Shown here one piece after another: positions 1-8,520 of a stretch of 64,000 bases of DNA. A program made the position numbers and the translations under genes. How positions within the stretch are numbered: position 1 is the first letter of the stretch; each line of letters begins with the position of its first letter. Below the pieces are notes generated by a model, which had not been told where the DNA came from, did not search any database, and worked only from the letters and a program-made list of their open reading frames with translations. The DNA comes from an uncultured Bacilli bacterium (GTDB lineage Bacteria > Bacillota_I > Bacilli_A > RF39 > UBA660): assembly GCA_934098485.1 (NCBI GenBank), contig CAKOOH010000004.1, positions 27,210 through 91,209 of the forward strand, read 5' to 3'.

Positions 1-1219
1 ATAATACCCATAAATCAGCACTAACAAACATGTTTTTTATATAATTTAAAGCACTTAGAAAACTTGGTGATCTAAAGAAAATCCAAGCGAAAGTAACTAA
101 ATTAAACGTTATAATGGTTTTATATACCTTATCACTAAAAGAATTTTCTTCTACTTTTATTAATTTTTTTATTTTTAATCTAATATTTTTAGTATAGTCA
201 CCAATTATTTGATATAAACCATGTAAAAATCCCCAAAATAAAAAACTAAATCCAGCACCGTGCCAAATACCACTAACTAAAAAAGTAATTAATATGTTTA
301 AATATTTTTTTAATTTTCCTTTTCTATTACCACCTAATGGAATATATATGTAATCTTTTAACCAATTGCTTAAAGAAATATGCCATTTAGACCAAAATTC
401 TTTAATGCTCATAGAAAAATATGGCCTATTAAAATTGTTTATTAACTCAATATTTAATATTCTGCTTATCCCCCTGCAGATATCAACACATCCAGAAAAA
501 TCTAAATAAAGTTGAAGTGAATAAAAAATTGCTCCTATGTATAATATAATACCGTGTAAATCTTGATAGTTTGAAAAACAGTTATTTACAAAAAGGCCTA
601 AGCGATCAGCAAGAACGATTTTTTTTATTAAACCGAATAAAATTAAGATTAAAGAATTTATAGTATTTTGAGAAGAATATTTTTTAGTATTTAATAACTC
701 AGGCATTAATTTGTCATATCTAGAAATTGGTCCTTGGACAATTGCCGGAAAGTATGATAAAAATAGTAAATATTTAAAGAAGTTATTTTCTGCTTTGATT
801 TTACCTTTATAAACATCAATTAAATAACTTAACGCTTGTAATAAATAATATGATATACCGATTGGAACTATAATATTCCAAAAAGGTTCTGTAAAAGTTA
901 TGTTTAATTTTGATAAGGCAATACTTAATACATGTAAGGACCATGGCAGAACTTTTATTATCCCCCATAATAACGTATTAACTATAATGCATGAAATAAA
1001 TATTAATTTATTATGTTTGTTTTTTTCAAATAGTTTCGCCGAATAATATGTTGATGCTGCTACAAACAATAAAAAGATAAAATATTTTATATTAAAAGAT
1101 AAATAAAAAATTAAACTTCCAAGCAATAATATTTTCCAGCGCCATTTGGAAGGAAGTAAATAATATAATAAGGTTAGTATTATAGTAAAAATTAAAAAAT
1201 ACATTGATAAATACGACAT
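1..1219 (-). CDS. MBOAT-family membrane O-acyltransferase (AlgI/DltB/PatB type), 3' end outside window
   Basis: This gene encodes a polytopic membrane O-acyltransferase, of the kind that moves acyl groups across the membrane onto alginate, teichoic acid, peptidoglycan or other surface glycans. About 406 codons are visible from the ATG at 1219 (SD GAGGTGA) and the frame is still open at base 1. It shows many hydrophobic helices and the MBOAT core motif SGIWHGAGFSFLFWG, with the probable catalytic His at residue 320, preceded by the usual EFWSKWHISLSNWLKDY segment. The family assignment is firm; the acceptor is unknown. It follows a cytidylyltransferase and an ABC importer on the same strand but has its own extended -10 promoter. 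A partner SGNH/AlgJ-like protein, if there is one, would lie beyond the window edge. Confidence 0.88.
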   Translation of the reverse strand, partial: MSYLSMYFLIFTIILTLLYYLLPSKWRWKILLLGSLIFYLSFNIKYFIFLLFVAASTYYSAKLFEKNKHNKLIFISCIIVNTLLWGIIKVLPWSLHVLSIALSKLNITFTEPFWNIIVPIGISYYLLQALSYLIDVYKGKIKAENNFFKYLLFLSYFPAIVQGPISRYDKLMPELLNTKKYSSQNTINSLILILFGLIKKIVLADRLGLFVNNCFSNYQDLHGIILYIGAIFYSLQLYLDFSGCVDICRGISRILNIELINNFNRPYFSMSIKEFWSKWHISLSNWLKDYIYIPLGGNRKGKLKKYLNILITFLVSGIWHGAGFSFLFWGFLHGLYQIIGDYTKNIRLKIKKLIKVEENSFSDKVYKTIITFNLVTFAWIFFRSPSFLSALNYIKNMFVSADLWVL

Positions 1220-1251
1220 TTTGTTCACCTCAAAAGTAATTTTATATGGTT

Positions 1252-1260
1252 ATTATAGCA
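1252..1260 (-). promoter_or_regulatory. Extended -10 promoter of the MBOAT gene
   Basis: The minus strand reads TGCTATAAT, with the -10 hexamer at 1252-1257. It lies about 33 bases upstream of the MBOAT start and just downstream of the preceding gene's terminator. There is no good -35 box, as is usual for TGn-extended promoters. Confidence 0.6.
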
Positions 1261-1267
1261 CACAAAA

Positions 1268-1301
1268 TAAAATACATTCAAATTTTAAGAATGTATTTTA
1301 T
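1268..1301 (-). terminator. Rho-independent terminator after the cytidylyltransferase gene
   Basis: An 11-bp stem (AAAATACATTC with GAATGTATTTT) encloses a short AT-rich loop and runs into a T-rich stretch on the minus strand. It separates the importer/cytidylyltransferase operon from the MBOAT gene. Confidence 0.6.
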
Positions 1302-1303
1302 TA

Positions 1304-2206
1304 TTAAACATCATAGGTTTTATCTATGGCTTTTAGTTCATTAAATGTATCTATTTCGATAATGTCTTCTTTATGGCATTCTCTTATGTAAATATTATAG
1401 TGTTTTTTGCATACATCTAATATAACTTGCTCCCAATATTTTTCTTTGCCACCAGGGGATTCAAAAACATCTTTCATGTCTTTTTCTATTTTCTTACCAT
1501 CTTCTTCATCATAATAAGAAATTCCGACCATTTGATAGCAGTTTTCACCACCAATTTTTTCTTTTACGATGATGCCATTTTTGGTTTCAATACACCAATC
1601 GTCACTTCGATCAACATAGTATCCTAAGAAATTACTATGATATTCATATTTTCTAATTAATTTAGGGTTATATAAATATAAATCAGATTCTAGAACGTAA
1701 GCGTTTTTAATTAAATCTCTTACTAAATATGCACTAGAAATGTTATTTGCTTCATTATACATATCATTTATTATTAATTTAATATTAGGATATTTCTTTT
1801 TTAAAACTTCAAATTGTTCATTTAAATAACCAGTTACAATTATTATTTCTTCTATATCGGCAGCGACTACGGCATCTAAAAGCGTTTCAATTATTCTTTT
1901 GCCTTTTACTAATACTAATGGTTTTGGTGTATTTAAAGTTATGGGAACTAGTCTAGAACCAAAGCCGGCGGCTAAAAAAATTGCTCTTTTTACTTTATAT
2001 GGTTTTAATATATCATAACCTTTAGTAGTTATGTGAATAAACTGGTCTTTTTGAACAATTAAACCAACTTGCATTAATTCTGACATTATTTTATTAACTG
2101 TACCTAAGGAAATATTTATATTAGAACTTATCTCTCTTTGAGATATTTTTTCATTTTGTTTACTTTCAATGTAAACTAAAACTTCAAATTGATTTTTACT
2201 TAACAT
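1304..2206 (-). CDS. Winged-helix domain fused to LicC-like phosphocholine/phosphonate cytidylyltransferase
   Basis: Residues 1-65 form a MarR-like winged helix (KISQREISSNINISLGTVNK), and residues 73-300 form a nucleotidyltransferase. The LAAGFGSRLVPIT signature and following TPKPLVLVKGKR are the NTP-binding loop of LicC-type enzymes, which make CDP-choline or CMP-aminoethylphosphonate for decorating surface polymers. The start is ATG at 2206 with SD AGAGGTG and overlaps the permease stop by 7 bases, so the gene is translationally coupled to the importer. That coupling suggests the imported phosphonate or phospho-amine is the substrate. The exact substrate is inference: LicC (phosphocholine) and PntC-type (2-aminoethylphosphonate) enzymes are close relatives. 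The fused DNA-binding domain may give substrate-dependent autoregulation. Confidence 0.8.
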   Translation of the reverse strand: MLSKNQFEVLVYIESKQNEKISQREISSNINISLGTVNKIMSELMQVGLIVQKDQFIHITTKGYDILKPYKVKRAIFLAAGFGSRLVPITLNTPKPLVLVKGKRIIETLLDAVVAADIEEIIIVTGYLNEQFEVLKKKYPNIKLIINDMYNEANNISSAYLVRDLIKNAYVLESDLYLYNPKLIRKYEYHSNFLGYYVDRSDDWCIETKNGIIVKEKIGGENCYQMVGISYYDEEDGKKIEKDMKDVFESPGGKEKYWEQVILDVCKKHYNIYIRECHKEDIIEIDTFNELKAIDKTYDV

Positions 2207-3786
2207 GTTACACCTCTTTTATTATTATACCTTTTTCTTTTAATTAAGTATATTGCTAGTTTTACGGTAAAATTGATTATTAGAATTATAAGAGAAATTA
2301 TAGCGGCTTCTTCTAACATCATTTGACCTTCATATTGATTAATTAATAATGATAAAGGCATTGTTTTTGTACCAAATAGGAATGTTACCGCGGATATGGT
2401 TATCATAGAGTTAATAAAGAAATAACTTATCATTTCTAAGATGGTATCTACAGAATTAGGAATAATAACATCTTTTAAAATTCTAAAACCACTAATACCA
2501 CAAGTGCTTCCAACATCTTCATAATTTTTATTTATTTTTGATAGAGCATTATATGCCATTAAGTATGGAGAGGCAATAAAATGGGTGATATTAACCATTA
2601 TTAATATTGAAAATGTACGATATATAAAAGTATTTTTAAACGCAATCATGTATGCAAGTCCTAATACAATACCAGGAACCGCTAAAGTAATTGTAATAAG
2701 AATGTGCAAGACTTTTTTAATTTTAATATTAGATCTACTTACAATGTAGGCAGAAATATAAGCAACTATAGTACCTATAAGGGCCGTTAATGCAGAAATA
2801 ATTAAAGAATTTATTAAAATTTCACCTGCGCCTTTATTTATAACATAATCAAAATGTTTTAAAGAAAATGATGTATCGTATGGATATTTACTTATTATGG
2901 ATAAGTATAAAAATGATCCAAATAAAACGGCTAAGAATAATAGGGTAAAATAAGTAAATCCTTTTAGCAAAATGTGAAATTTATTATTTTCTATTACATA
3001 TTCTTTTTTTACGAAATTATTAGTATCTCTATCTTTAACTACTATGTCTATAATAAATGATATTAAAGCTGGTATTAGCAAGAACATACTTATATATGTT
3101 CCTTTTGAAAAATCTAATAACCCGATTACTTCTCTATAAAGAAATAATGGCAATGTTGTGTATCTTCCACCTACAGCTAGAGGAACTCCGTAATCAGTAA
3201 TGATTAGAGTAAAGACTGCAAATATAGCAGATAAAAGTGGTCTTTTCATATAATAAAAAGTTACTTTAGAGAAAGTTTGAAATTTTGATAGTCCTAAAAC
3301 TTTAGCAGTTTCATACATCGAATTATCAACATAATTGAAAGCATCAATAAACATTAAAAACGATACAGGAAAGGAATATAAAATTGATCCTAATAGTATT
3401 CCGTTAAATCCTAAAATGTTAAAATCCAATTTTAATATATTAGTTATTATGCCATTTTGACCGAATAAGTTAATAATACCTAAGCCATGTGATATGGAAG
3501 GGATTAACATAGGCAAAGTTAGTAATACAGATATTAAAACTTTATGTTTTATATTAGTTCTACTAATTGTATAGGCAAGTAAATATGATATGGAAATGGA
3601 AATAATAGTTGCAAGAGTTGTTACTTTTAAAGAACTAGTTATAGCCTCTTTCAACTGAGATGATTTCATCAATGCTTCAAAAGCATTTGAATCTAAATTT
3701 TGTGACAAAGAAAGTATTGGATATATAATTGATACTGTGAAAAATAATAATAGTATTAAAAAAATGTATATATTTCTTTTTTTCAT
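2200..3786 (-). CDS. ABC importer, double-length permease (2-aminoethylphosphonate/Fe(III) type)
   Basis: This 528-residue membrane protein carries two tandem BPD_transp_1 units of about six helices each, the usual layout of putative 2-aminoethylphosphonate (PhnU-like) and ferric-iron importers. Both units have an EAA-type cytoplasmic loop (ETAKVLGLSKFQTFSKV and DVGSTCGISGFRILKDVIIP) that docks to the ATPase. I place the start at ATG 3786, which overlaps the ATPase stop as TAATG; an upstream GTG in frame would lie inside the ATPase gene and is less likely. It is the third gene of a binding protein-ATPase-permease-cytidylyltransferase operon. Aminoethylphosphonate is favoured over iron because of the cytidylyltransferase neighbour, but sequence alone does not settle the substrate. 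Confidence 0.85.
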   Translation of the reverse strand: MKKRNIYIFLILLLFFTVSIIYPILSLSQNLDSNAFEALMKSSQLKEAITSSLKVTTLATIISISISYLLAYTISRTNIKHKVLISVLLTLPMLIPSISHGLGIINLFGQNGIITNILKLDFNILGFNGILLGSILYSFPVSFLMFIDAFNYVDNSMYETAKVLGLSKFQTFSKVTFYYMKRPLLSAIFAVFTLIITDYGVPLAVGGRYTTLPLFLYREVIGLLDFSKGTYISMFLLIPALISFIIDIVVKDRDTNNFVKKEYVIENNKFHILLKGFTYFTLLFLAVLFGSFLYLSIISKYPYDTSFSLKHFDYVINKGAGEILINSLIISALTALIGTIVAYISAYIVSRSNIKIKKVLHILITITLAVPGIVLGLAYMIAFKNTFIYRTFSILIMVNITHFIASPYLMAYNALSKINKNYEDVGSTCGISGFRILKDVIIPNSVDTILEMISYFFINSMITISAVTFLFGTKTMPLSLLINQYEGQMMLEEAAIISLIILIINFTVKLAIYLIKRKRYNNKRGVTC

Positions 3787-4550
3787 TATAAATCTATTCC
3801 TGTACACTTTTCTATTGATGATACTTTATCAATTAAATGTTGTGTCACAAAATTTTTAACATATTCTGTTTTTGGTTCATTAAATACTTTATTTGGGGTA
3901 TCAATTTGTTCAATTTTTCCGTCTTTCATTACCATTACTCTATCGGATAATGAGAAGGCTTCTTCTTGATCATGAGTAATATAAATCATTGTTATATTAA
4001 ATTTCTTTTGAATTTCTTTAAATTCTTTACGTAGTTTTAATCGGTTGTCAGCATCAAGGGCTGACATAGGTTCATCAAATAATATAATATCAGAATTTAA
4101 AGCTAGCGTTCTTGCGATGGCAACTCTTTGTTGTTGACCGCCAGATAACTCACTCGGATACTTATTAACTTGATCACTTAAACCGACTTTTTCTAAAGTA
4201 TCTAAAGCAATTTTTTTAGCATCTTTTTTAGTTGCTTTTTTTATTTTTAATGGATATGCGACATTTTCAAGGATAGTCATGTTAGGAAACAAAGCATAGT
4301 TTTGAAATACTATTCCCATTCCTCTTTCAGATGGATTAGCCTTAACGATGTTTTTGCCATTTCTGATAATTTTTCCCGAATCAGGTTTTTCGATGCCAAT
4401 TAAAATTCTTAGCAGCGTTGTTTTTCCGCAACCTGATGCGCCTAAGATTGATAAAAATTCGCCGTCATAAACATCAAAAGAAATATTTTTCAATATTTCT
4501 TTGTCGCCGAATTTTTTGCATAGGTTTTTAACTTCTAAATCTTTTGTCAT
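3786..4550 (-). CDS. ABC importer ATP-binding protein (PhnT/PotA-like)
   Basis: The 254-residue protein is a complete ABC ATPase. It has Walker A GASGCGKTTLLR near residue 37, the Q-loop, signature LSGGQQQRVAIARTLA near 137, Walker B IILFDEP and the H-loop ITHD. It energises the adjacent permease. It starts one base after the binding-protein stop and ends overlapping the permease start, so the three genes are one translational unit. The C-terminal extension after the nucleotide-binding domain is only about 30 residues, so the regulatory TOBE domain found in many PotA/FbpC proteins is essentially absent. Confidence 0.9.
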   Translation of the reverse strand: MTKDLEVKNLCKKFGDKEILKNISFDVYDGEFLSILGASGCGKTTLLRILIGIEKPDSGKIIRNGKNIVKANPSERGMGIVFQNYALFPNMTILENVAYPLKIKKATKKDAKKIALDTLEKVGLSDQVNKYPSELSGGQQQRVAIARTLALNSDIILFDEPMSALDADNRLKLRKEFKEIQKKFNITMIYITHDQEEAFSLSDRVMVMKDGKIEQIDTPNKVFNEPKTEYVKNFVTQHLIDKVSSIEKCTGIDL

Positions 4551-4551
4551 A

Positions 4552-5526
4552 TTAAAACTTCCATTTGCTAATTAATTTATTTTTTAACTCAATATCATTA
4601 ATTCCTGTCATATCTGCATCTTTTAAATTTGTTGGATAATTAGGAATTTTTGATTCTTGATCTTTTAAAATCTTACCTGGTACAAAATGTTCTTTATCAT
4701 ATTTTGAAAAGTCTTTCATAATAAATTCAAATACTTCTTTAACATTTGCTTTTTCTTCTCTACCTTTAATTATTGCAGATGAAGTTGTATTATATGGTGT
4801 TTTGGTATCTAACTCAATGATTTCATAATTAGCACCATTAGTTATTTCAGCTGCACCTTGGTAAGTCATTCCCATTGCAATAGCAATTTCACCTTGTTTT
4901 AGTAAACTAATAGGGCCAGAACCTGATGTAGTAAATTGTTTAATATTTTTAGATAACTTATCAAAATATTTTAAGGCACCATCTTCACCTTTAAGGTTTA
5001 CTACATTTAAGTAATACATATATCCAGTTCCAGATGTTTTAGGATCTGGCATAGCAATTAATCCTTTGTATTTTGAATCAAGTAAATCATCATATGATTT
5101 TGGAGCGGCCCATTTCTTTTTCTTAAAATATGCTTTATCAATAATAATGGATGCTGTATATTTTTCATAAATTAAGAATTTTTTATGTTTAGGATTGATA
5201 TTATCAACATAGTATGAATCATCATAATAGCTTAAATCTGCAAAATTATCAGTTAATCCCTCCATTTGAGATGTTTCTAAACCTAAAATAATATCTGCTT
5301 CAACATCAGTTTTTTCAGCTTTGATTTTAGCAGCATTATTTCCTGTAGATAAATGTTGTACTGTAATATCTAAATCAGGAAATTTTTCAGCAAGTTGTTT
5401 TTTTAATTCATTATTCCTTTCTTCTTCGGCGCTTGAGTAAATAACAATACCATTACTATCTTTTTTACCGCAACCGGTTAAAGTTAATAATAATACTATC
5501 ATTACTATTGTAAACATTTTCTTCAT
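4552..5526 (-). CDS. ABC importer solute-binding lipoprotein (2-aminoethylphosphonate/Fe(III)-binding family)
   Basis: The product is a 324-residue lipoprotein. It has a short positive N-terminus, a hydrophobic stretch and a lipobox ending LTLTGC with Cys19 as the lipid anchor. The mature domain (IVIYSSAEEE, then DIILGLE and MPDPKTSGTGYMYYLNVV) is a type-2 periplasmic-binding fold of the Fbp/AEP-binding group. The start is ATG 5526, nine bases after a perfect AAGGAGG. A longer in-frame start at 5586 is rejected because it would overlap the -35 box. This protein captures the substrate outside the membrane and passes it to the permease encoded downstream in the same operon. Confidence 0.88.
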   Translation of the reverse strand: MKKMFTIVMIVLLLTLTGCGKKDSNGIVIYSSAEEERNNELKKQLAEKFPDLDITVQHLSTGNNAAKIKAEKTDVEADIILGLETSQMEGLTDNFADLSYYDDSYYVDNINPKHKKFLIYEKYTASIIIDKAYFKKKKWAAPKSYDDLLDSKYKGLIAMPDPKTSGTGYMYYLNVVNLKGEDGALKYFDKLSKNIKQFTTSGSGPISLLKQGEIAIAMGMTYQGAAEITNGANYEIIELDTKTPYNTTSSAIIKGREEKANVKEVFEFIMKDFSKYDKEHFVPGKILKDQESKIPNYPTNLKDADMTGINDIELKNKLISKWKF

Positions 5527-5557
5527 TTTAAATCCTCCTTCAATGTTCATATTTACA

Positions 5558-5586
5558 ATATTACTACTCATTTTTGAACACGTCAA
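5558..5586 (-). promoter_or_regulatory. Sigma-A promoter of the importer operon
   Basis: The -35 TTGACG lies at 5581-5586 and the -10 TAATAT at 5558-5563, separated by 17 bases. It sits immediately upstream of the SD of the binding-protein gene. Confidence 0.6.
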
Positions 5587-5623
5587 GCATTTAAATTAAG
5601 TTTTTTAATTTATTTTTTATAGA

Positions 5624-5778
5624 TTAAATTTTATTGTTTATAACATTTATAAATTTTTGCCATTTTTTATACTCTAAAGCATTTTGCAATTCTCTAGCAT
5701 ACCAATATTCATTATCATTATCATCAATGTGTTTAATCTCTTCAATACTGTTTTATTATAATTTTTAATTTTGTTCAT
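5624..5778 (-). pseudogene. Remnant of a DinD-like (DNA damage-inducible protein D / BRO-N) gene
   Basis: An ATG at 5778 follows a GAGGAG ribosome binding site and begins MNKIKNYNKT. After one frameshift the reading continues as IEEIKHIDDNDNEYWYARE and then LQNALEYKKWQKFINVIN, followed by a stop at 5624. This is the start of the DinD/antirepressor family, whose members carry an EYWSARELxxxLEYxxWxNF signature. Only about 50 of an expected 270-290 residues remain. The frameshift, early stop and lack of downstream homology show a dead gene. The rest of this 370-base gap (5587-5959) contains only the importer promoter and the terminator of the next gene. Confidence 0.62.
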
Positions 5779-5927
5779 ACACTCCTCATGTTCTTTATTT
5801 ATTTGTAAGAAAAAATTCAAAATTTGATTTTATTTCAATATTTTTGGCTTATTGATTATCATAAACTTGGACTTATTTTTTGTCAGTAAGTTTATATTAT
5901 ATTTTTTATAATATTATTGCAAAGAAA

Positions 5928-5946
5928 AAAGCACAAAAATGTGCAT
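5928..5946 (-). terminator. Terminator after the P-type ATPase gene
   Basis: A short hairpin (GCAC-ATTTTT-GTGC, extended by flanking A-T pairs) is followed by TTTTTTCTTT on the minus strand, just after the ATPase stop. Confidence 0.6.
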
Positions 5947-5959
5947 TTCCTTAATTATT

Positions 5960-7987
5960 TTAATATTTCTTTTTTAAAATTCGCAAAGCATTCAAAATGG
6001 TTAATAATGTTACGCCAGTATCAGCAAAAACTGCAAACCACATATTGGCAAATCCCAAAATAGATAAAATTAAAATAATTACTTTTACAGATAAAGCAAA
6101 TATCAAATTTTGAATAATTATCTTTTTAGTAAATTTAGAAATATTTATAGCTTGAACAAGTTTAGTAAGGTCATCTTTCATGAGGACAATATCAGAGGCT
6201 TCAATAGCACTGTCAGAACCATTCATACCCATGGAAATACCAATATCTGCTCTTTTTAAAACCGGAGCATCATTAATACCATCACCTACAAATGCCGTAA
6301 TTTTATTATTTGCTACTTTTTCGTATTCTTGAAATTTATCGGTTGGTAACATTTCGTATTTTACTTCATCAATATTTAATTTTTCAGAAATAGATAAAGC
6401 AATTTCTTTTTTATCACCAGTAAACATATATGTTTTAATATTCATATCTTTTAAAGCTTTAATAGTTTCGTAAGCACCATCTTTAATGCCATCAGATATA
6501 ATAATTGATGCAACATGGTTACCATCAATACTTAAATGAAGTCCTTCATCTTTTAAACAGTTGCATAAATTTTTATTACCAATTTTAATTTCTTTTTTCT
6601 TTATTGTAAAAGTAATACCATTACCTTCTATTTCTTTAAAGTCTTTAACATCTTTATTGGAAATCTTTTTGCTTGTTAATTTGACTATTGACTGAGCGAT
6701 TGGGTGACTTGATAAAGATTCTCCTTTTACTAGAATATTTATAATTTCTTCTTTAGAATAATTTTTATCATATATTTTTATATTAGTTACAGTAAATGAT
6801 CCATTTGTAAGAGTACCGGTTTTATCAAATATAATGTTATCTAGCGCACTTAGGCTTTCTAAATAATTACTTCCTTTTACTAAAATGCCGGCCTTACTTG
6901 ATGCACCAATCGCGGTAAAGTAAGATAAAGGAACAGAGATGGCAATCGCACAAGGACAAGAAATAACTAAGAAAGTTAAAGCACGATATATACTTTCAGA
7001 ATAATTTATATCGAATAATAAAGAAAGGAAAGTGCCAACTAAAAACGCTAAAATCATAACTATAGGAGTATAGATTTTGCTTATTTTAGAAACGGTTGTC
7101 TCTGTTTTAGTCTTTTTGTCTGTTGCACTTTCTAGTAAATCTAAGATTTTTGAAACAGTAGAATTTTCAAATGTGCTAGTGGCTTTTATTTCTATAACAT
7201 TTTCTAAATTTAAACACCCAGATAATACAGAATCATTTTCTTTTGCTACAAAATCTTCGGACTCGCCAGTTAAGGCCGAGGTGTCTAATTTAGTTTCACC
7301 TTTAACAATAATGCCGTCAGTAGGAATTTTTTCACCTTTTTTGATAATTAAAATATCGCCTACTTTAATGTTTTCTAAGTCAATCTTTTTAATACCATTT
7401 TTTTCTTCACGAAGTGCATAAGGACTTTTAAGATCTATAAGATTTTTAATGGATTTTCTAGTAGTGTTAATAGCTTTTTCTTCAAGCATCTTACCAATAG
7501 TGTATAAAGCAATAACCATAATACCTTCTAGCACCTCGCCTAAAAGCAAAGCACCGAAACAAGAAATAGTAATAAGAGCATTTTCATTAATAGAATGACT
7601 TTTTATAAGCAACTTAATAGCATTAATGGTAGTGCGATATAAAAGAAGAGCATAAGAAATATTATATAATATATATTTAATAACTGAAGGAAGATTTAGA
7701 AAATAAGTGGCGGCGCCTAAAATAAGAGCTGATATAAATATAGTTAGATTATATTCTTTTTTTACAGGAATTTCCTCACTAGTAAGATAAGCATCTGGCT
7801 CAACTTTTTTAACTAAGGCATTTAATTCTTTTAGAGTCATGTCTTTTTCTGATTCATAAATTAACTTAGATGTATTAAAATTTACAGACACATTTTTAAA
7901 ATCAGCATTTTTATTTAAAGATTCTTCTATTTTTCTAGCACAATTAGCACAGTCTAAATTATTAATATTATATTTATATTTTTTCAT
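5960..7987 (-). CDS. Heavy-metal P1B-type ATPase, Zn/Cd/Pb class (ZntA/CadA-like)
   Basis: This 675-residue pump exports divalent soft metals at the cost of ATP. It has an N-terminal HMA domain with the metal-binding pair C13/C16 (LDCANC), the actuator motif LTGES at 239-243, the membrane metal site SCPC at 343-346, the phosphorylated Asp388 in DKTGTLT, a class-typical HP motif (SSHPIAQSI) and GDGINDAP near residue 567. The sequence after CPC (AIAISVPLSYFTAIG) resembles Zn/Cd pumps rather than the CPCALGLATP of Cu pumps. The start at 7987 has SD AAAGGA. It is followed by its own terminator and no metalloregulator is adjacent, so its control is not visible here. Confidence 0.9.
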   Translation of the reverse strand: MKKYKYNINNLDCANCARKIEESLNKNADFKNVSVNFNTSKLIYESEKDMTLKELNALVKKVEPDAYLTSEEIPVKKEYNLTIFISALILGAATYFLNLPSVIKYILYNISYALLLYRTTINAIKLLIKSHSINENALITISCFGALLLGEVLEGIMVIALYTIGKMLEEKAINTTRKSIKNLIDLKSPYALREEKNGIKKIDLENIKVGDILIIKKGEKIPTDGIIVKGETKLDTSALTGESEDFVAKENDSVLSGCLNLENVIEIKATSTFENSTVSKILDLLESATDKKTKTETTVSKISKIYTPIVMILAFLVGTFLSLLFDINYSESIYRALTFLVISCPCAIAISVPLSYFTAIGASSKAGILVKGSNYLESLSALDNIIFDKTGTLTNGSFTVTNIKIYDKNYSKEEIINILVKGESLSSHPIAQSIVKLTSKKISNKDVKDFKEIEGNGITFTIKKKEIKIGNKNLCNCLKDEGLHLSIDGNHVASIIISDGIKDGAYETIKALKDMNIKTYMFTGDKKEIALSISEKLNIDEVKYEMLPTDKFQEYEKVANNKITAFVGDGINDAPVLKRADIGISMGMNGSDSAIEASDIVLMKDDLTKLVQAINISKFTKKIIIQNLIFALSVKVIILILSILGFANMWFAVFADTGVTLLTILNALRILKKKY

Positions 7988-8023
7988 TATTCGTTTCCTT
8001 TCAAACTGGAAACCATATCAATT

Positions 8024-8308
8024 TTATTTATCTTTTAGCAATAAACCACTTGGAATGCCAATTAAAATTGATATAAATGTAATCCAGATGTTTTGGTTAA
8101 TGAAAATTTTCTTAATTTGTTTATTTTTAAAATCTAAAACTTTTAAAGTAGCAAATTCTAATTCTTTTTCATTAAATGATAGTATACCAATATTATATAT
8201 TATAATGACGCCAAATAAAATAGCAAAGAAGATTATAAGCATTATCATTTTCTTCATCATAGAAAGAAAGGATAAAATACTATCTTTAATAGAGTCAATA
8301 TTTAGTAA
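8024..8308 (-). pseudogene. 3' remnant of an FtsX-type ABC permease gene
   Basis: The open frame starts directly after a stop at 8309 and reads IDSIKDSILSFLSMMKK followed by a membrane helix and NIGILSFNEKELEFATLKV. This is the C-terminal end of large FtsX/MacB-type permeases, which normally read SFNEREREFATLKVLGFKN. About 94 residues of a protein of several hundred survive; the N-terminus, large extracellular region and other helices are missing. An ATG at 8260 could give a 78-residue peptide, but no ribosome binding site precedes it. I regard it as a decaying fragment. Confidence 0.6.
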
Positions 8309-8387
8309 TTAAGGTTATTTGTGTCCTTTTAAATAATTAGCTTTTTTTAGATATTTATTGCGCGTTTGCGTATTTTTTTGAAATTAA

Positions 8388-8412
8388 AAAGAAGTTTAAA
8401 ATTTAAACTTCT
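8388..8412 (-). terminator. Palindromic terminator downstream of the YihY operon
   Basis: Arms of 11 bases (AGAAGTTTAAA and TTTAAACTTCT) form a near-perfect palindrome followed by TTTTTAATTT on the minus strand. It lies about 110 bases beyond the YihY stop. The bases between hold further imperfect inverted repeats (AGTACACATGATACT and a GTGTGTAC copy), suggesting a folded 3' untranslated region. Confidence 0.45.
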
Positions 8413-8520
8413 CAAATATTACTCCACAATAGCGTTAGTACACATGATACTAGATTGATATCGTGATTTTTAAAGTACACTAAGTAATACTCGTGTGTAC
8501 ATTACTATTATTTACGTTTA

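Noticed and set aside
4552..5586. Longer start for the binding lipoprotein at 5586
   Set aside because: It would overlap the -35 box and place 20 polar residues before the signal peptide; ATG 5526 has a perfect SD.
7077..7421. Plus-strand frame inside the P-type ATPase gene, and similar ones at 27142, 57489 and 58024
   Set aside because: They are antisense to well-supported genes and encode no recognisable protein.
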